Assembly: GCF_014651815.1 (NCBI RefSeq) | Contig: NZ_BMXP01000012.1 | Coordinates: forward strand, 6,494-70,493 | DNA: 64,000 nt | From: Alteromonas halophila | Lineage (GTDB): Bacteria; Pseudomonadota; Gammaproteobacteria; Enterobacterales; Alteromonadaceae | Direction: 5' to 3' | Shown here: positions 44,545-54,420 of the stretch, in pieces | Layout of the letters: every line of letters starts with the position of its first letter | Position numbering within the stretch: position 1 is the stretch's first letter | Notes under the pieces: model-generated | Told to the model about the DNA's origin: nothing | Database searches by the model: none | The model's input: the letters and a program-made list of their open reading frames with translations, nothing else | Translations under genes and position numbers: made by a program

Positions 44545-45180
44545 ATGAAACGAATTCTGGTCGCAGATGATCACCCGTTATACCGGGAAGCGCTGATTGG
44601 TGCATTGACACCCTACTATGAGACCGCTGAATTATCAGAAGCCGATTGTATGGAAGGGGTGTTAAAGCAACTGCAGCAGGGCCAGCCTGTCGATCTTATC
44701 CTGCTCGACTTAAACATGCCGGGCGGTGAGTATTACAACGGCCTGCTCACCCTGCGTGAGGTGTTTCCCGACATTCCGGTCGCCGTAGTGTCAGCCAGCG
44801 AAGGCGTGGAAGTCGTTGCGCAGGTGATGAGTATGGGCGCACAGGGCTTCATTCCTAAATCCACACCTACCCGGGAACTGGCTGAAGCCATCAGTCAGAT
44901 TGCAGCGGGTTCAGAATGGCTGCCAGCGGGTATGCGGGAGAAGCTGGATAAAGTAGACGACGACATTAAAAATGTGATTACCCGCTTCCGGGAACTAACG
45001 CCTAAACAAATTCAGGTGCTTGCCTACTTGCGTTCAGGGCTGATGAACAAACAAATTGCCCATGAAATGAATGTGACCGAAGCAACCATTAAAGCCCACA
45101 TTAGCGCCATCCTGCGCAAACTGGAAATTAACACACGCACACAGGCGGTTTTACTGATGGATAAACTGCAGCTAAGTTAG
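44545..45180 (+). CDS. NarL/FixJ-type response regulator
   Basis: A 211-residue two-component regulator. The receiver domain (about 1-120) has acidic D8-D9 and phosphoacceptor D55 (LILLDLNMPGG), with a conserved lysine in PKST. The LuxR-type HTH (about 145-205) reads LTPKQIQVLAYLRSGLMNKQIAHEMNVTEATIKAHISAILRKL-like in pieces. AAAAGGATG lies upstream. No histidine kinase gene is adjacent, so the partner is unknown; the hybrid kinase at the right edge is 18 kb away. Confidence 0.93.
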   Translation: MKRILVADDHPLYREALIGALTPYYETAELSEADCMEGVLKQLQQGQPVDLILLDLNMPGGEYYNGLLTLREVFPDIPVAVVSASEGVEVVAQVMSMGAQGFIPKSTPTRELAEAISQIAAGSEWLPAGMREKLDKVDDDIKNVITRFRELTPKQIQVLAYLRSGLMNKQIAHEMNVTEATIKAHISAILRKLEINTRTQAVLLMDKLQLS

Positions 45181-45267
45181 GAAACAGGCGATAACGTCTG
45201 CGACCGCTTCGGCTTTGTAGTGCCTGAGCATGATGGTTTATTGCTGGCCCGACGGGAACCTGTAAGT

Positions 45268-46272
45268 ATGCTTAATTATGATTTACCGGTGGTGGATTTG
45301 CACCGGCACCTTGACGGTAATGTCCGTCCTGCCACGATATTTGATCTCGCGCAGCAATACAGTCTGCCACTCCCTGTAAAGACACCACAGGCCCTGGCCG
45401 AATATGTGCAGATCCAGGACAGAACCAGTGATCTGATGGCGTTTATCGGCTGTCTTCAGCATGGCATGGATGTCCTGCGCGAGCCGGATGCCTGCCGGCG
45501 CATCGCCTATGAGAACGTAGAGGATGCAGCCGCAGAACAGCTGGATTATGTCGAGTTGCGTTTCTCGCCTGCTTTTATGGCGCAGGCATTTAATCTGTCC
45601 CTGCATGCGGTCACAGAAGCGGTCATTGATGGTGTCACAGCCGGGGTCAGGGCGTTTGGTGTCAGGGTAGGGCTGCTGGGTATTTTAAGTCGTACTTTTG
45701 GTGTTGACCGTTGTTATGAAGAACTCAGCGCCTTGCTACATTACCGGGATGCGCTGGTAGGTCTGGATCTGGCGGGGGATGAAAAAGGCTTCCCTGGGGC
45801 GCTGTTTACCGGGCATTTCAAAAAAGCACGCGATGCGGGGCTTGCCATAACGGTGCATGCTGGTGAAGCGGATGGCCCTGCTAGCATACGCCAGGCTATC
45901 GATGAACTTGGGGCATCACGCATCGGTCACGGTGTTGCCGCGGTTACGTCGGTGGAACTGATGAGCGAACTGGCCAAGCGCAATATCGGTATTGAAAGCT
46001 GCCTTACCTCAAACTACCAGACCGGGGCATTTACCGATACCGCCAATCATCCGTTCCGACGCTTCTTAGACGCCGGTATGGCTGTCACACTCAATACCGA
46101 TGATCCCGGCGTGTCAGCGATCACCCTGTCCTCCGAATATGCGCTCGCGGCATCAGCCCTGGGACTGTCTGAAAGCACGCTTGCCAATGTGCAACAGACG
46201 GCACTGGAGCAGGCTTTTTTATCAGACAGCGAAAAACGGCTTATTCGGCAGAAAAAACGGGGCGGGCACTAA
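45268..46272 (+). CDS. add: Adenosine deaminase
   Basis: A 334-residue zinc enzyme converting adenosine to inosine. The start is placed at the ATG at 45268 because the text from there (MLNYDLPVVDLHRHLDG) aligns with the E. coli Add N-terminus; a GTG at 45220 is also in frame. Zinc ligands come from DLHRHLDGN, VHAGEADGP and NTDDPGVS; the catalytic region ERIGHG-like SRIGHGV and IESCLTSNYQT are intact. It lies 88 bases after the response regulator gene; a functional link is not evident. Confidence 0.94.
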   Translation: MLNYDLPVVDLHRHLDGNVRPATIFDLAQQYSLPLPVKTPQALAEYVQIQDRTSDLMAFIGCLQHGMDVLREPDACRRIAYENVEDAAAEQLDYVELRFSPAFMAQAFNLSLHAVTEAVIDGVTAGVRAFGVRVGLLGILSRTFGVDRCYEELSALLHYRDALVGLDLAGDEKGFPGALFTGHFKKARDAGLAITVHAGEADGPASIRQAIDELGASRIGHGVAAVTSVELMSELAKRNIGIESCLTSNYQTGAFTDTANHPFRRFLDAGMAVTLNTDDPGVSAITLSSEYALAASALGLSESTLANVQQTALEQAFLSDSEKRLIRQKKRGGH

Positions 46273-46420
46273 AGCAACAAAGCAAAACCACCATCGCACC
46301 GGGCAAAATCCCAGAACGCCCCATTAAGCCGACACTGCCTGACACGCAGATATATTTACCCCGGAAATCATAGCAAGCTTGTCTATACTGACGTTAAGCC
46401 GACCAGACAGGACGAGACTG

Positions 46421-47869
46421 ATGGGCAGGGAAATACATAAAGATACCTTCACCCGCGACGATCAACAGCGATTTTGTCAGCGGTTAAATGAACAGTTACA
46501 GGCACTGGAAGCACGGCTGGCGCAGCCCGGTTTTTCTTCTGGCCCCGCGACACTGGGCGCGGAAGTAGAGCTCTACATTGTGGACGATACTTATTGTCCG
46601 GCAGCGCTGAATGAATCATTACTTACAGATATGTCCCATCCGCTGCTGACCGAAGAGTTAAACCGTTTCAACCTTGAAGTAAATCTGTCGCCAGTGGCGG
46701 CTGCCGGTGCGCCGTTCCAGGCAATGGGCAACGAACTGAATCAGATCGTCGGTAAGCTTCGGGAACATGCCAGTTCGCATGGCGCTGACATTGCAACGAC
46801 AGGAATTCTTCCCACGCTTGACCGGACCCACCTTGAGCCGACATTTATGACTGACAGGCCGCGTTACCGGGCTCTTGCAAATGGCCTTACCGGCGCCAAA
46901 GGTGGTGCATTTTCTGTCGATATAAACGGAATTGATTCGTTAAAAATGCTGTCTGACGAGCTTACCCTCGAAGGCGCGAACACCTCGTTTCAGGTTCATC
47001 TTAAAGTACCTGCCGAGCGCTTTGCGGATTTTTATAATGCGGCGCAACTAATTACACCGCTGGCAATGGCCGTTGCCGGGAACTCGCCGACGTTTTTAGG
47101 CAAGCGACTGTGGCAGGAAACCCGTATTGCGTTGTTTAAACAATCGATTGATGATCGACACCCGGCCACTAAAAACTGGCGGCAGCCAGCGCGTGTTTGT
47201 TTTGGACATGGCTGGGTACGCAAAAGCGCCCTGGAATTATTTGCTGAAAATGTGGCGCTGTATGCGCCGCTCATTCCATATGTATTTGACGAAGGCCCAC
47301 CGTTTGCAGAACTGAGTCTGCACCATGGAACGGTATGGTCATGGAATCGTGCAGTGTTTGATGCAGGCAAAGACGCGCACTTACGTATCGAGTTTCGCGC
47401 GCTGCCGTCAGGTCCAACAGTAACAGATATGATGGCGAATGCGGCGCTGTTGATTGGGCTGACCACGACGTATGCGGATAAGATTCAGGGGCTGTTGCCG
47501 GCTATTCCCTTTAACTATGCAGAGTACAACTTTTACCGCGCTGCGAAAGATGGTCTGACGGCGCATATTCTGTGGCCGCAATCCGGACAGCATGGGGTAC
47601 GCGAAACGCCCGTAAAAGAAGTGCTAAGCAATGCATTAAGCGACGCGGCAGCAGGACTACGCATGCTTGATGTCGCCAGTGATGAGATCGCATCATTAAT
47701 GAGCATTATTGAGGACCGTCTGGCGACAGGACAGACAGGTGCAGCCTGGCAGTTACATCAGTTACAGAAATTCGGAGGCTATGGTGGCGAGTCGGCAACG
47801 TTGCGACGTATGCTGATTAGGTATATGGAAAATTCCCAGCAGGGCCTGCCGGTATCGCAGTGGCGCTAA
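46421..47869 (+). CDS. GCS2-type glutamate-cysteine ligase family (carboxylate-amine ligase) protein
   Basis: 482 residues, from the ATG at 46421 with AGGAC upstream. The fold markers are LGAEVELYIVD (Mg/ATP glutamates), EVNLSPVAAAG, and LRIEFRALPSGPTVTDMMANAALLIG. These fit the GCS2 superfamily (YbdK, EgtA and plant-type GshA relatives), which ligate an amine to the gamma-carboxylate of glutamate or a similar acid. It is not the enterobacterial GshA type. It is followed directly by an aspartoacylase-like hydrolase gene (gap 2 bases), so a ligase/hydrolase pair on one amide is plausible. Substrates are unknown. Confidence 0.85.
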   Translation: MGREIHKDTFTRDDQQRFCQRLNEQLQALEARLAQPGFSSGPATLGAEVELYIVDDTYCPAALNESLLTDMSHPLLTEELNRFNLEVNLSPVAAAGAPFQAMGNELNQIVGKLREHASSHGADIATTGILPTLDRTHLEPTFMTDRPRYRALANGLTGAKGGAFSVDINGIDSLKMLSDELTLEGANTSFQVHLKVPAERFADFYNAAQLITPLAMAVAGNSPTFLGKRLWQETRIALFKQSIDDRHPATKNWRQPARVCFGHGWVRKSALELFAENVALYAPLIPYVFDEGPPFAELSLHHGTVWSWNRAVFDAGKDAHLRIEFRALPSGPTVTDMMANAALLIGLTTTYADKIQGLLPAIPFNYAEYNFYRAAKDGLTAHILWPQSGQHGVRETPVKEVLSNALSDAAAGLRMLDVASDEIASLMSIIEDRLATGQTGAAWQLHQLQKFGGYGGESATLRRMLIRYMENSQQGLPVSQWR

Positions 47870-47871
47870 CG

Positions 47872-48882
47872 ATGACAGAGCCTTTGACTTTACATCACAT
47901 CACCGATGTTTACAGCGCCGCGCGTAAGCGAAGCCTGGAGGGGTTTCTACTCAGTCTTGGTGGCCCGTCACTTTTGACATTTCTTGGCCTGGACAGCAGC
48001 CGTTGCCGGGTTGTGGTGACCCTGCTGCACGGTAACGAACCCTCCGGGCTACGGGCTGTTCTGGCGCTGGCGCAGGAACGCCTGATCCCGGCGGTGACCT
48101 GCCATGTTATCATCGCGTCGACTGCTGCCGCTGCCACCAGACCCCGCTTCAGTCACCGAATGTTACCGGGGCAGGAAGATTTAAACCGGTGTTTCGGACC
48201 GGGTGGCGAGAGTGCGCAATTTCAGCTGGCCGGAGCCATTAAAGCCTGCATTGCGAAACTTAACCCTGAGTGTGTGGTTGATTTGCACAACACCTCCGGT
48301 AGCGGGCCCGATTTTAGTGTCAGCATCAGTGGCGATAACGCGCATCAGGCGCTGGCTTCCTGCTTTACTTCACGAATGATCGTGACAGATTTGCGCCTTG
48401 GTTCACTGATGGAGCAGTCGTTTAGTGGCCCGGTGGTAACCATAGAAGCCGGGGGAGCGAAAGATGCATTGGCTGACGAGACCGCTGTTTGCGGCTTACG
48501 CACGCTATTTACTGAGCCCGATATATATGCGCTTAAACACCGTGTCGAGTTACTGCACTACCCCAGAAGACTCGAGTTGCAACCAGGGAGTACTATTGCG
48601 TATCTGGATGGACCGGACAGTGCGACCAGTGTTTGCCTGCGAACTGATATTGAATCACTTAATTTTGGGTATACACCAGCGGGTACACATCTTGGCTGGG
48701 TACGGGAGAATGGCCTGTCAGACTTTCGTCTTGATGACCGCAGGGCAGAACTGTCTTCTTATTTCTGCGTAGAGGATCATTGTCTGTTTACGGCAGTGCC
48801 TTTGCAGTTGTTTATGGTGACAACCATCGCTGACATCGCACGCTCCGACTGCTTGTTCTATTTTATTCACGAAAAGCGCTGA
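47872..48882 (+). CDS. Succinylglutamate desuccinylase / aspartoacylase-like zinc hydrolase
   Basis: A 336-residue M14-like zinc amidase. Ligands H-x2-E are in LLHGNEPSGL and the third histidine in VVDLHNTSGSG. The arginine/asparagine block RMLPGQEDLNRCF and the catalytic glutamate region VTIEAGGAKD are typical of the AstE/AspA family. The ATG at 47872 is chosen; a GTG at 47860 would overlap the ligase gene. There is no astCADB cluster nearby, so arginine succinylation is unlikely. The pairing with the GCS2 ligase suggests action on a related N-acyl or gamma-glutamyl compound. Confidence 0.82.
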   Translation: MTEPLTLHHITDVYSAARKRSLEGFLLSLGGPSLLTFLGLDSSRCRVVVTLLHGNEPSGLRAVLALAQERLIPAVTCHVIIASTAAAATRPRFSHRMLPGQEDLNRCFGPGGESAQFQLAGAIKACIAKLNPECVVDLHNTSGSGPDFSVSISGDNAHQALASCFTSRMIVTDLRLGSLMEQSFSGPVVTIEAGGAKDALADETAVCGLRTLFTEPDIYALKHRVELLHYPRRLELQPGSTIAYLDGPDSATSVCLRTDIESLNFGYTPAGTHLGWVRENGLSDFRLDDRRAELSSYFCVEDHCLFTAVPLQLFMVTTIADIARSDCLFYFIHEKR

Positions 48883-48938
48883 TGTTATCTTTCCACACAG
48901 ACGGGAGATAAGCCCAATATACGGACCAGACAGGCATG

Positions 48939-48963
48939 AAAAAGGGCAGCACGTGCTGCCCTT
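48939..48963 (-). terminator. Terminator of fadE
   Basis: A perfect 22-base palindrome at 48942-48963 (arms AAGGGCAGCAC and GTGCTGCCCTT). On the minus strand it continues into TTTTT. It lies 24 bases after the fadE stop. Confidence 0.88.
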
Positions 48964-48986
48964 CAAAGATTAAAAGCCGTTTCTGC

Positions 48987-51446
48987 TCAGGCGGCTTTTT
49001 CTTTCCTGGTTTTACTTTTTTTGACCGACTGATTGGCAATCAGCTCTTCATGCTCAAAGTCATCGACGTTGATGGTTTGTAAGCGGCCTGCTTCTGTGCG
49101 GCGAAGCAGCGCAGCCTCGTCATCATTAATAATGCCAGCTTCAAGCGCCTCATCAGCCAGCACGTCGAGACGGGTGAAGGGAAGTTTCTCGCCCTTGTGC
49201 TTACATATTCTGTCAAACACAGGCTCACTGGCAATGACATCATCCAGCGTCTGCTCAAGATCGCCCATCAGGTTTCCTTCTTCGCGCGTCGTGTACTGGC
49301 CTTCGCCCAGACGACTGCGTGCAGTACACGGCGTTTGCAGCATGGTTGCCACCTCGTTTTCGAGGCGATCATCGGGCTTACCGATACGACGACCAAAGGG
49401 CATAACAATTACACGCATGTAATTGGCAACGGCCCGGTTTGGGAAGTTCTGCAGAAAATCGTCAATGGCAGACTCTATGGCATACAGCGTGTCCTGCATC
49501 GCCCAGTGCAGCAGTGGCAGATCCTCTTTAAGCCGGCCATCCTCATCAAAGCGCTTCAGGGTTGTGCTTCCCATGTACAAACCACTCAGCACATCACCCA
49601 AGCGCGCAGACAAGCGCTCACGACGCTTCAGATCGCCGCCTAAGACGCCCATAGAGATATCAGCCATCATGGCCAGGTTGGCACTATAGCCCTGTAACAG
49701 TTTGTAGTAGCGGGAGGTCTCATCCGTAAACGGGGCGCTGTGGAAACGGCCACCGGTTAATGAGAACCACAGGCTGCGTACGGTGTTCGCAATGGCGAAG
49801 CCAATATGCCCAAAGACAGCCTTATCAAAGCTTTTAAGCTGTTCGCGCTTGTCATCCAGCGCGGCTGCTTCAATTTCCTTAAGCACAAAAGGGTGGCAGC
49901 GCATGGCGCCCTGACCGAAGATCATCATATTACGGGTCAGGATATTCGCACCTTCAACAGTAATTGAAATGGGGGCGCCCTGGTAGCCACGGCCCAGGTA
50001 ATTATTTGGCCCCAGCATGATGCCTTTACCGCCATGGACGTCCATGGCGTCATTGATAACCTGACGCATTTTTTCAGTCAGGTGGTATTTCGCAATCGCA
50101 GAAATAACCGACGGTTTTTCACCTAAGTCGACCCCGGCCGTAGAAAAACGCGTGACCCCGTCCATCAGGTAGGCATTACCGGCAATGCGTGCCAGCATTT
50201 CTTCCACGCCTTCCATATGGCCAACCGGGATCCGGAACTGACGGCGAATACGCGAATAGGCGCCAGTCGCCAGCGCCACTGATTTGGCACCACCTGCGGC
50301 AGTGGAGGGCAGCGTAATACAGCGGCCTACAGACAGACATTCCATCAGCATACGCCAGCCTTTACCAGCCATCGCTTTGCCGCCAATAATGAAATCCAGA
50401 GGAACAAACACGTCATTACCGCGAATCGGACCATTCTGAAACGGTGTATTCAGCGGGAAGTGACGGCGGCCAATTTCCAGCCCCTTGGTGTCACGCGGGA
50501 TCAGGGCACAGGTGATCCCCAGATCTTTCTTGTCGCCCAGCAGACCATCCGGGTCCTGCATTTTAAACGCCAGACCGACAACGGTTGCGACGGGCGCGAG
50601 AGTAATATAACGCTTATCAAAGTTAAGGCGCATGCCCAATACTTCTTCGCCTTCCCACTGGCCTTTGCAAACCACGCCCGTATCCGGAATAGCACCGGCA
50701 TCGGAACCGGCTTCAGGACCGGTTAGCGCGAAACAGGGGAGTTCGTCGCCGTTGGCCAGGCGCGGAAGATAGTAGTCCTGCTGCTCTGGTGTGCCATAGT
50801 GCTGAAGCAATTCACCCGGGCCCAGTGAATTAGGAACACCCACCGTTGAAGAAAGCACGGCACTGCAGCCTGCCAGTTTCTGAAGCACCCGGGACTGCGC
50901 ATAGGCTGAAAATTCCAGTCCGCCATACTGCTTCTTGATGATCATGGCAAAAAATTTATGCTTTTTAAGAAACGCCCAGATTTCAGGCGACAGATCGGCA
51001 TCTTTATGATTGATCTGCCATTCATCCACCATATTGCACACTTCATTACATGGCCCGTCTAAAAAAGCCTGTTCTTCAGCGCTCAAACGGCTGCGTGAAA
51101 TACGGTGCAGTTTGTCCCAGTCTGGTTTGCCGCTGAAAATATCTCCGTCCCACCAGACCGTACCGGCATCAATGGCTTCCTGCTCAGTGGCCGACATTTC
51201 CGGCATCACCTTTTTATAAAACGCCAGTAATTTGCGTGTAATGTAATTCTGGCGAATGTCAGTCACGGATAACGGCACGGCAATGATCAGATAAACCAGC
51301 CAGCCAATGATGCCAACATCCCCAAACAAGGTCCCAAGGACCATCACTGCAGCACCTGCGAAGACTGCAGTTGTCAGGCTGGTGCGCTTGTAGCTGGCAA
51401 CCGCCAGTGTCAGCACAACCAGTAAAAACCAAATGAACGCTGCCAT
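48987..51446 (-). CDS. fadE: Acyl-CoA dehydrogenase FadE
   Basis: An 819-residue long-chain acyl-CoA dehydrogenase of the E. coli FadE type (814 residues), the first enzyme of fatty acid beta-oxidation. The N-terminus has two hydrophobic segments ([35 protein letters not shown]), consistent with membrane association. The FAD/substrate region includes [18 protein letters not shown], and [22 protein letters not shown] carries the C-terminal active-site region. The ~200-residue C-terminal extension is present. The tail is very basic ([13 protein letters not shown]). It is a single gene with a FadR-like operator upstream and a strong terminator. Confidence 0.95.
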   Translation of the reverse strand: MAAFIWFLLVVLTLAVASYKRTSLTTAVFAGAAVMVLGTLFGDVGIIGWLVYLIIAVPLSVTDIRQNYITRKLLAFYKKVMPEMSATEQEAIDAGTVWWDGDIFSGKPDWDKLHRISRSRLSAEEQAFLDGPCNEVCNMVDEWQINHKDADLSPEIWAFLKKHKFFAMIIKKQYGGLEFSAYAQSRVLQKLAGCSAVLSSTVGVPNSLGPGELLQHYGTPEQQDYYLPRLANGDELPCFALTGPEAGSDAGAIPDTGVVCKGQWEGEEVLGMRLNFDKRYITLAPVATVVGLAFKMQDPDGLLGDKKDLGITCALIPRDTKGLEIGRRHFPLNTPFQNGPIRGNDVFVPLDFIIGGKAMAGKGWRMLMECLSVGRCITLPSTAAGGAKSVALATGAYSRIRRQFRIPVGHMEGVEEMLARIAGNAYLMDGVTRFSTAGVDLGEKPSVISAIAKYHLTEKMRQVINDAMDVHGGKGIMLGPNNYLGRGYQGAPISITVEGANILTRNMMIFGQGAMRCHPFVLKEIEAAALDDKREQLKSFDKAVFGHIGFAIANTVRSLWFSLTGGRFHSAPFTDETSRYYKLLQGYSANLAMMADISMGVLGGDLKRRERLSARLGDVLSGLYMGSTTLKRFDEDGRLKEDLPLLHWAMQDTLYAIESAIDDFLQNFPNRAVANYMRVIVMPFGRRIGKPDDRLENEVATMLQTPCTARSRLGEGQYTTREEGNLMGDLEQTLDDVIASEPVFDRICKHKGEKLPFTRLDVLADEALEAGIINDDEAALLRRTEAGRLQTINVDDFEHEELIANQSVKKSKTRKEKAA

Positions 51447-51529
51447 ACCTCTCTCCTGATTAGGGCGTAATAGATGATTCGTTGCCGGTCTTAAACAGTC
51501 AACCTGTGGGGTTGAACTTAAGTGACTAA

Positions 51530-51560
51530 ATCTGATTCAGATTCGAGGTCAGACCAGCAT
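51530..51560 (-). promoter_or_regulatory. Putative FadR operator and adjacent palindrome upstream of fadE
   Basis: On the minus strand 51546-51557 reads CTGGTCTGACCT, matching the CTGGTC-N-GACC core of FadR operators, with the 9-bp palindrome GGTC-A-GACC at 51547-51555. Directly beside it, ATCTGATTCAGAT (51530-51542) is a perfect odd-centred 13-bp palindrome. Position about 85-115 bases before the fadE start fits repression of a fatty acid gene. The consensus is recalled, not searched. Confidence 0.45.
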
Positions 51561-51683
51561 GGTGTAAACCTATATACGAACCAGGTAAAGATCAAGATTT
51601 TTACACGGATAATTAGTGGGGGGGGTGGTTAATCAGGTTGGGGTCGGTGAACTATCACTGTGGGACTATGAGGGGACACTAAC

Positions 51684-51703
51684 GTGCCGCGCACACGCGG
51701 CAC
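51684..51703 (-). terminator. Hairpin downstream of the DUF3108 gene (no T-run)
   Basis: An 8-bp GC-rich stem GTGCCGCG / CGCGGCAC (51684-51691, 51696-51703) with a CACA loop lies 15 bases after the DUF3108 stop on the minus strand. The missing T-run makes it an atypical or Rho-assisted terminator. Confidence 0.4.
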
Positions 51704-51718
51704 ATCGCCACATACAGC

Positions 51719-52447
51719 TTAGTGCCGTGTGTAAGACTTCAGTTTGATGTCACCCTGTTCGTCACCGTCTTTAAACTGCTGCAGGCGCACCAGATTGTAG
51801 TCAAGCTCAGGGGCAAACCAGATAAAGGTTTCACGCTTATTTGAGTCACGCACTAACTTCACTTTTATGGTGTCCAGTTTACCGTAGGGGAGTGTCAGTG
51901 TTTCCTCGCCAAGTACTTTGACCCCATAATGGCGTTGCTGACCGCGGTAATTAATAAAATCAAAGGCTGACGCCTCGGCACCAGCGGCCAGTTGACGGGG
52001 CAGTTCAATGCGGTAGATTTGATTGTCTAACTCGCCCTGCCAGGCCATGGTTTTTTCATTGTCCACGGTGATCGTCGGGTTTTCTCCGCCCTCAAAACGC
52101 ACTGACAGCTTTTTATCCGGCCCGGTTCCGCTGCGGCTGTAATGGTACTCATCGGGCACCAGTTCACCGTCTGCAACGTCGAAAATTGAGTGTTCGTAGC
52201 GCTTGTCAGAGAGAAAAAATTTAGACACATGAGACGAGTAGGTAAGTGAGTATTGTGCAGGGCTGAGTTTTTTCAGCGTCATTTCCGCCGTACCCACATC
52301 ATCACCCCATTTATATGCCGTGTAGACCGCGTGAAAGGGCGTGAGGGGTGCCTCGTCAGCTGCTATCACAGCAGCGGGGAAAAGTAGCGCCAGACTTACC
52401 GTTAGCGGTTTAATCGCTTGCGTAACCAGTTTGGGGAAGTTCTTCAT
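51719..52447 (-). CDS. DUF3108 periplasmic protein
   Basis: A 242-residue exported protein. The signal peptide is [23 protein letters not shown] (cleavage near residue 30). The mature part is all-beta in appearance: FHAVYTAYKWGDDVGTAEMTL, YSRSGTGPDKKLSVRFEGG, and the family-typical C-terminal RETFIWFAPELDYNLVRLQQ. DUF3108 proteins are uncharacterised; their gene often follows purN in Alteromonadales-type genomes, as here. The start overlaps the 3' end of purN by 38 bases. Confidence 0.9.
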   Translation of the reverse strand: MKNFPKLVTQAIKPLTVSLALLFPAAVIAADEAPLTPFHAVYTAYKWGDDVGTAEMTLKKLSPAQYSLTYSSHVSKFFLSDKRYEHSIFDVADGELVPDEYHYSRSGTGPDKKLSVRFEGGENPTITVDNEKTMAWQGELDNQIYRIELPRQLAAGAEASAFDFINYRGQQRHYGVKVLGEETLTLPYGKLDTIKVKLVRDSNKRETFIWFAPELDYNLVRLQQFKDGDEQGDIKLKSYTRH

Positions 52448-53060
52448 TGTCCAATACAGCCTTATTGTCCTTCATATAGAGTCGGTCATTGCATATCCAG
52501 TCCAGCACCAGCGGATAAAGCTGACGCTCCTGCTCCTGCACCCGCGATGCCAGCTCGTCGGCAGTGTCTTCACTGAATACCGGCACCCGGCTTTGCACGA
52601 TGACCGGCCCGCCATCCAGTTCCGGGGTAACGTAATGTACACTGACACCATGCACATCATCACCATTGTCGATAGCGCGCTGGTGCGTATTCAGCCCTTT
52701 GTACTTCGGCAATAAAGACGGGTGAATGTTCACCAGCTGACCGGAAAAACGGTTTACAAACGATTCTGTCAGTATGCGCATAAACCCCGCCAGAACCACA
52801 CAATCTGGCTGATAACGTGCAAGCAACGCTGCCAGTGCTTCGTCATAGGCCTCGCGACTCTCATAATCGCGATGGCTCAGGCAGTAATTGTCGATACCTG
52901 CCTGCTGTGCTCGCTGCAATCCATATGCCTGCGGCTGATTGCTGATAACACAGCCAATGGTGGCATTCAGCTTGCCAGCTTCAATGCGATCAATGATCGC
53001 CTGCAGGTTACTGCCATTACCCGAAATGAGCACACACAGGGTTTTACGGTCATTACTCAC
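52410..53060 (-). CDS. purN: Phosphoribosylglycinamide formyltransferase 1
   Basis: A 216-residue enzyme of de novo purine synthesis that transfers formyl from 10-formyl-THF to GAR. Motifs are [15 protein letters not shown] (phosphate binding), [11 protein letters not shown], and [20 protein letters not shown] with the catalytic N/H pair, the aspartate being in [10 protein letters not shown]. It begins with GTG, overlapping the purM stop in GTGA, and so is coupled to purM. Length fits the family (212). Confidence 0.96.
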   Translation of the reverse strand: MSNDRKTLCVLISGNGSNLQAIIDRIEAGKLNATIGCVISNQPQAYGLQRAQQAGIDNYCLSHRDYESREAYDEALAALLARYQPDCVVLAGFMRILTESFVNRFSGQLVNIHPSLLPKYKGLNTHQRAIDNGDDVHGVSVHYVTPELDGGPVIVQSRVPVFSEDTADELASRVQEQERQLYPLVLDWICNDRLYMKDNKAVLDNEELPQTGYASD

Positions 53061-54097
53061 GATGCGATCTCTACCTGACTGTCACCGTCTTTCGCTTCGA
53101 TGCGACCGATCACCCAGGCCTTCTCACCCATGTCAGTCAGTGCGGCAACCGCTTCGTCAGCATCGTCGCTATCGACTACCAGTACCAGGCCAACCCCACA
53201 GTTGAAGGTACGGTACATTTCATGTTGCGTGACATTGCCTGCCTGTTGCAGCCAGTTGAATACCGCTGGCCATTGCCAGCTGTTTTCGTCAATCACAACC
53301 TTGGCATGCTCGGGCAGCACGCGCGGAATATTTTCCCAGAAACCACCGCCAGTGATATGCGAGATTGCACTGACGTTGAAAGACTCAAGCAACTTGAGCA
53401 CGTTTTTAACATAAATACGGGTCGGCGCAAGCAGATGCTCAATCAGAGGCTGTCCCTCGAGATCCTGCTGCAGGTCGGCGTTGCTGACCTCAAGAATCTT
53501 TCTGATCAACGAGTAACCGTTAGAATGCGGACCAGACGAACCCAGCGCGATGAGCGACTGCCCAGGTTTTACCTGCGAGCCATCAATAACATCGTCCGCT
53601 TCAACCACACCCACACAGAAGCCGGCAATATCATAATCACCGTCCTGGTACATACCGGGCATTTCAGCTGTTTCACCACCAATCAGTGCGCAGCCAGCCT
53701 GCTCACAGCCTTCACCAATGCCGGTGACAACGTCTGCCGCTACATCGACATCCAGTTTGCCGGTTGCATAGTAGTCGAGAAAGAACAGTGGTTCGGCACC
53801 CTGGACAATCAAATCGTTCACGCACATTGCGACCAAATCAATGCCGACACCATGATGACGGTTGGCATCCATGGCAACGCGCAACTTAGTGCCAACACCA
53901 TCAGTGCCGGAAACCAGCAGGGGCCGCTTATATTTAGTCGGCAGTTCACACAGGGCACCAAAACCACCCAGGTTGCCTTTCACCTCGGGGCGATGGGTAC
54001 GTTTGGTTACCGATTTAATGCGTTCAACAAGTTCGTTTCCGGCGTCGATATCAACACCAGCGTCTTTGTAACTCAGGGAAGGATTTTTATCGCTCAC
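53057..54097 (-). CDS. purM: Phosphoribosylformylglycinamidine cyclo-ligase (AIR synthetase)
   Basis: A 346-residue enzyme that closes the imidazole ring of AIR using ATP. The start is the GTG at 54097 ([20 protein letters not shown]), matching E. coli PurM (345 residues). A longer reading frame to 54433 has no homologous content. Conserved blocks are [39 protein letters not shown] and [16 protein letters not shown]. It is the first gene of purM-purN-DUF3108, with a probable promoter at 54133-54161. Confidence 0.96.
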   Translation of the reverse strand: MSDKNPSLSYKDAGVDIDAGNELVERIKSVTKRTHRPEVKGNLGGFGALCELPTKYKRPLLVSGTDGVGTKLRVAMDANRHHGVGIDLVAMCVNDLIVQGAEPLFFLDYYATGKLDVDVAADVVTGIGEGCEQAGCALIGGETAEMPGMYQDGDYDIAGFCVGVVEADDVIDGSQVKPGQSLIALGSSGPHSNGYSLIRKILEVSNADLQQDLEGQPLIEHLLAPTRIYVKNVLKLLESFNVSAISHITGGGFWENIPRVLPEHAKVVIDENSWQWPAVFNWLQQAGNVTQHEMYRTFNCGVGLVLVVDSDDADEAVAALTDMGEKAWVIGRIEAKDGDSQVEIAS

Positions 54098-54420
54098 GTT
54101 TTGCCTTGCTGCTGTGGGGTAGAAGAACGCGGATTCTACCAGTAAGCAGCGCCATCGCCAACTTCCTTGCCCCGCTTTCCTAAAGAAGGGTCGAACACGC
54201 CTGATGTTACCCGCAGCACTGTGACCTATACCGCTGGTTAGCGGGGAACGGTCGTTAGTCATCGCCCTGAGCAGGGGGCCTGATGAGAATGAGGCTGAAC
54301 AATTCACAGAGATCAGGATTAACAGATGAAAAATATTCGCAAATAGCACACAATGGCGATCGCTTAGTGGCGTGAGTATCCGCATACGGATCGCAAACCA
54401 GAAGGGAGTAACAGGTCGTT
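54098..54420. other. 323-base intergenic region between divergent purM and DUF2066 genes
   Basis: No gene seen. The left part holds the purM promoter and a hairpin GGTAGAA / TTCTACC (54118-54124, 54134-54140) that would lie at the purM transcription start. The long upstream extension of the purM frame through here is non-homologous. No PurR box of the E. coli type (ACGCAAACGTTTGCGT-like) is evident. Confidence 0.5.
54133..54161 (-). promoter_or_regulatory. Probable sigma70 promoter of purM
   Basis: On the minus strand TTGGCG (54161-54156) and TAGAAT (54138-54133) are separated by exactly 17 bases, giving a predicted leader of about 30 bases before the GTG at 54097. Confidence 0.6.

Noticed and set aside
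51610-51625. G-rich run upstream of fadE as a frameshift or G-quadruplex element
   Set aside because: A single short G-tract in non-coding DNA, not enough tracts for a quadruplex and no coding frame to shift.
53222-54145. 307-codon open frame on the plus strand
   Set aside because: It lies entirely antisense to purM, whose protein is conserved over its full length; the frame is a codon-bias shadow without family motifs.
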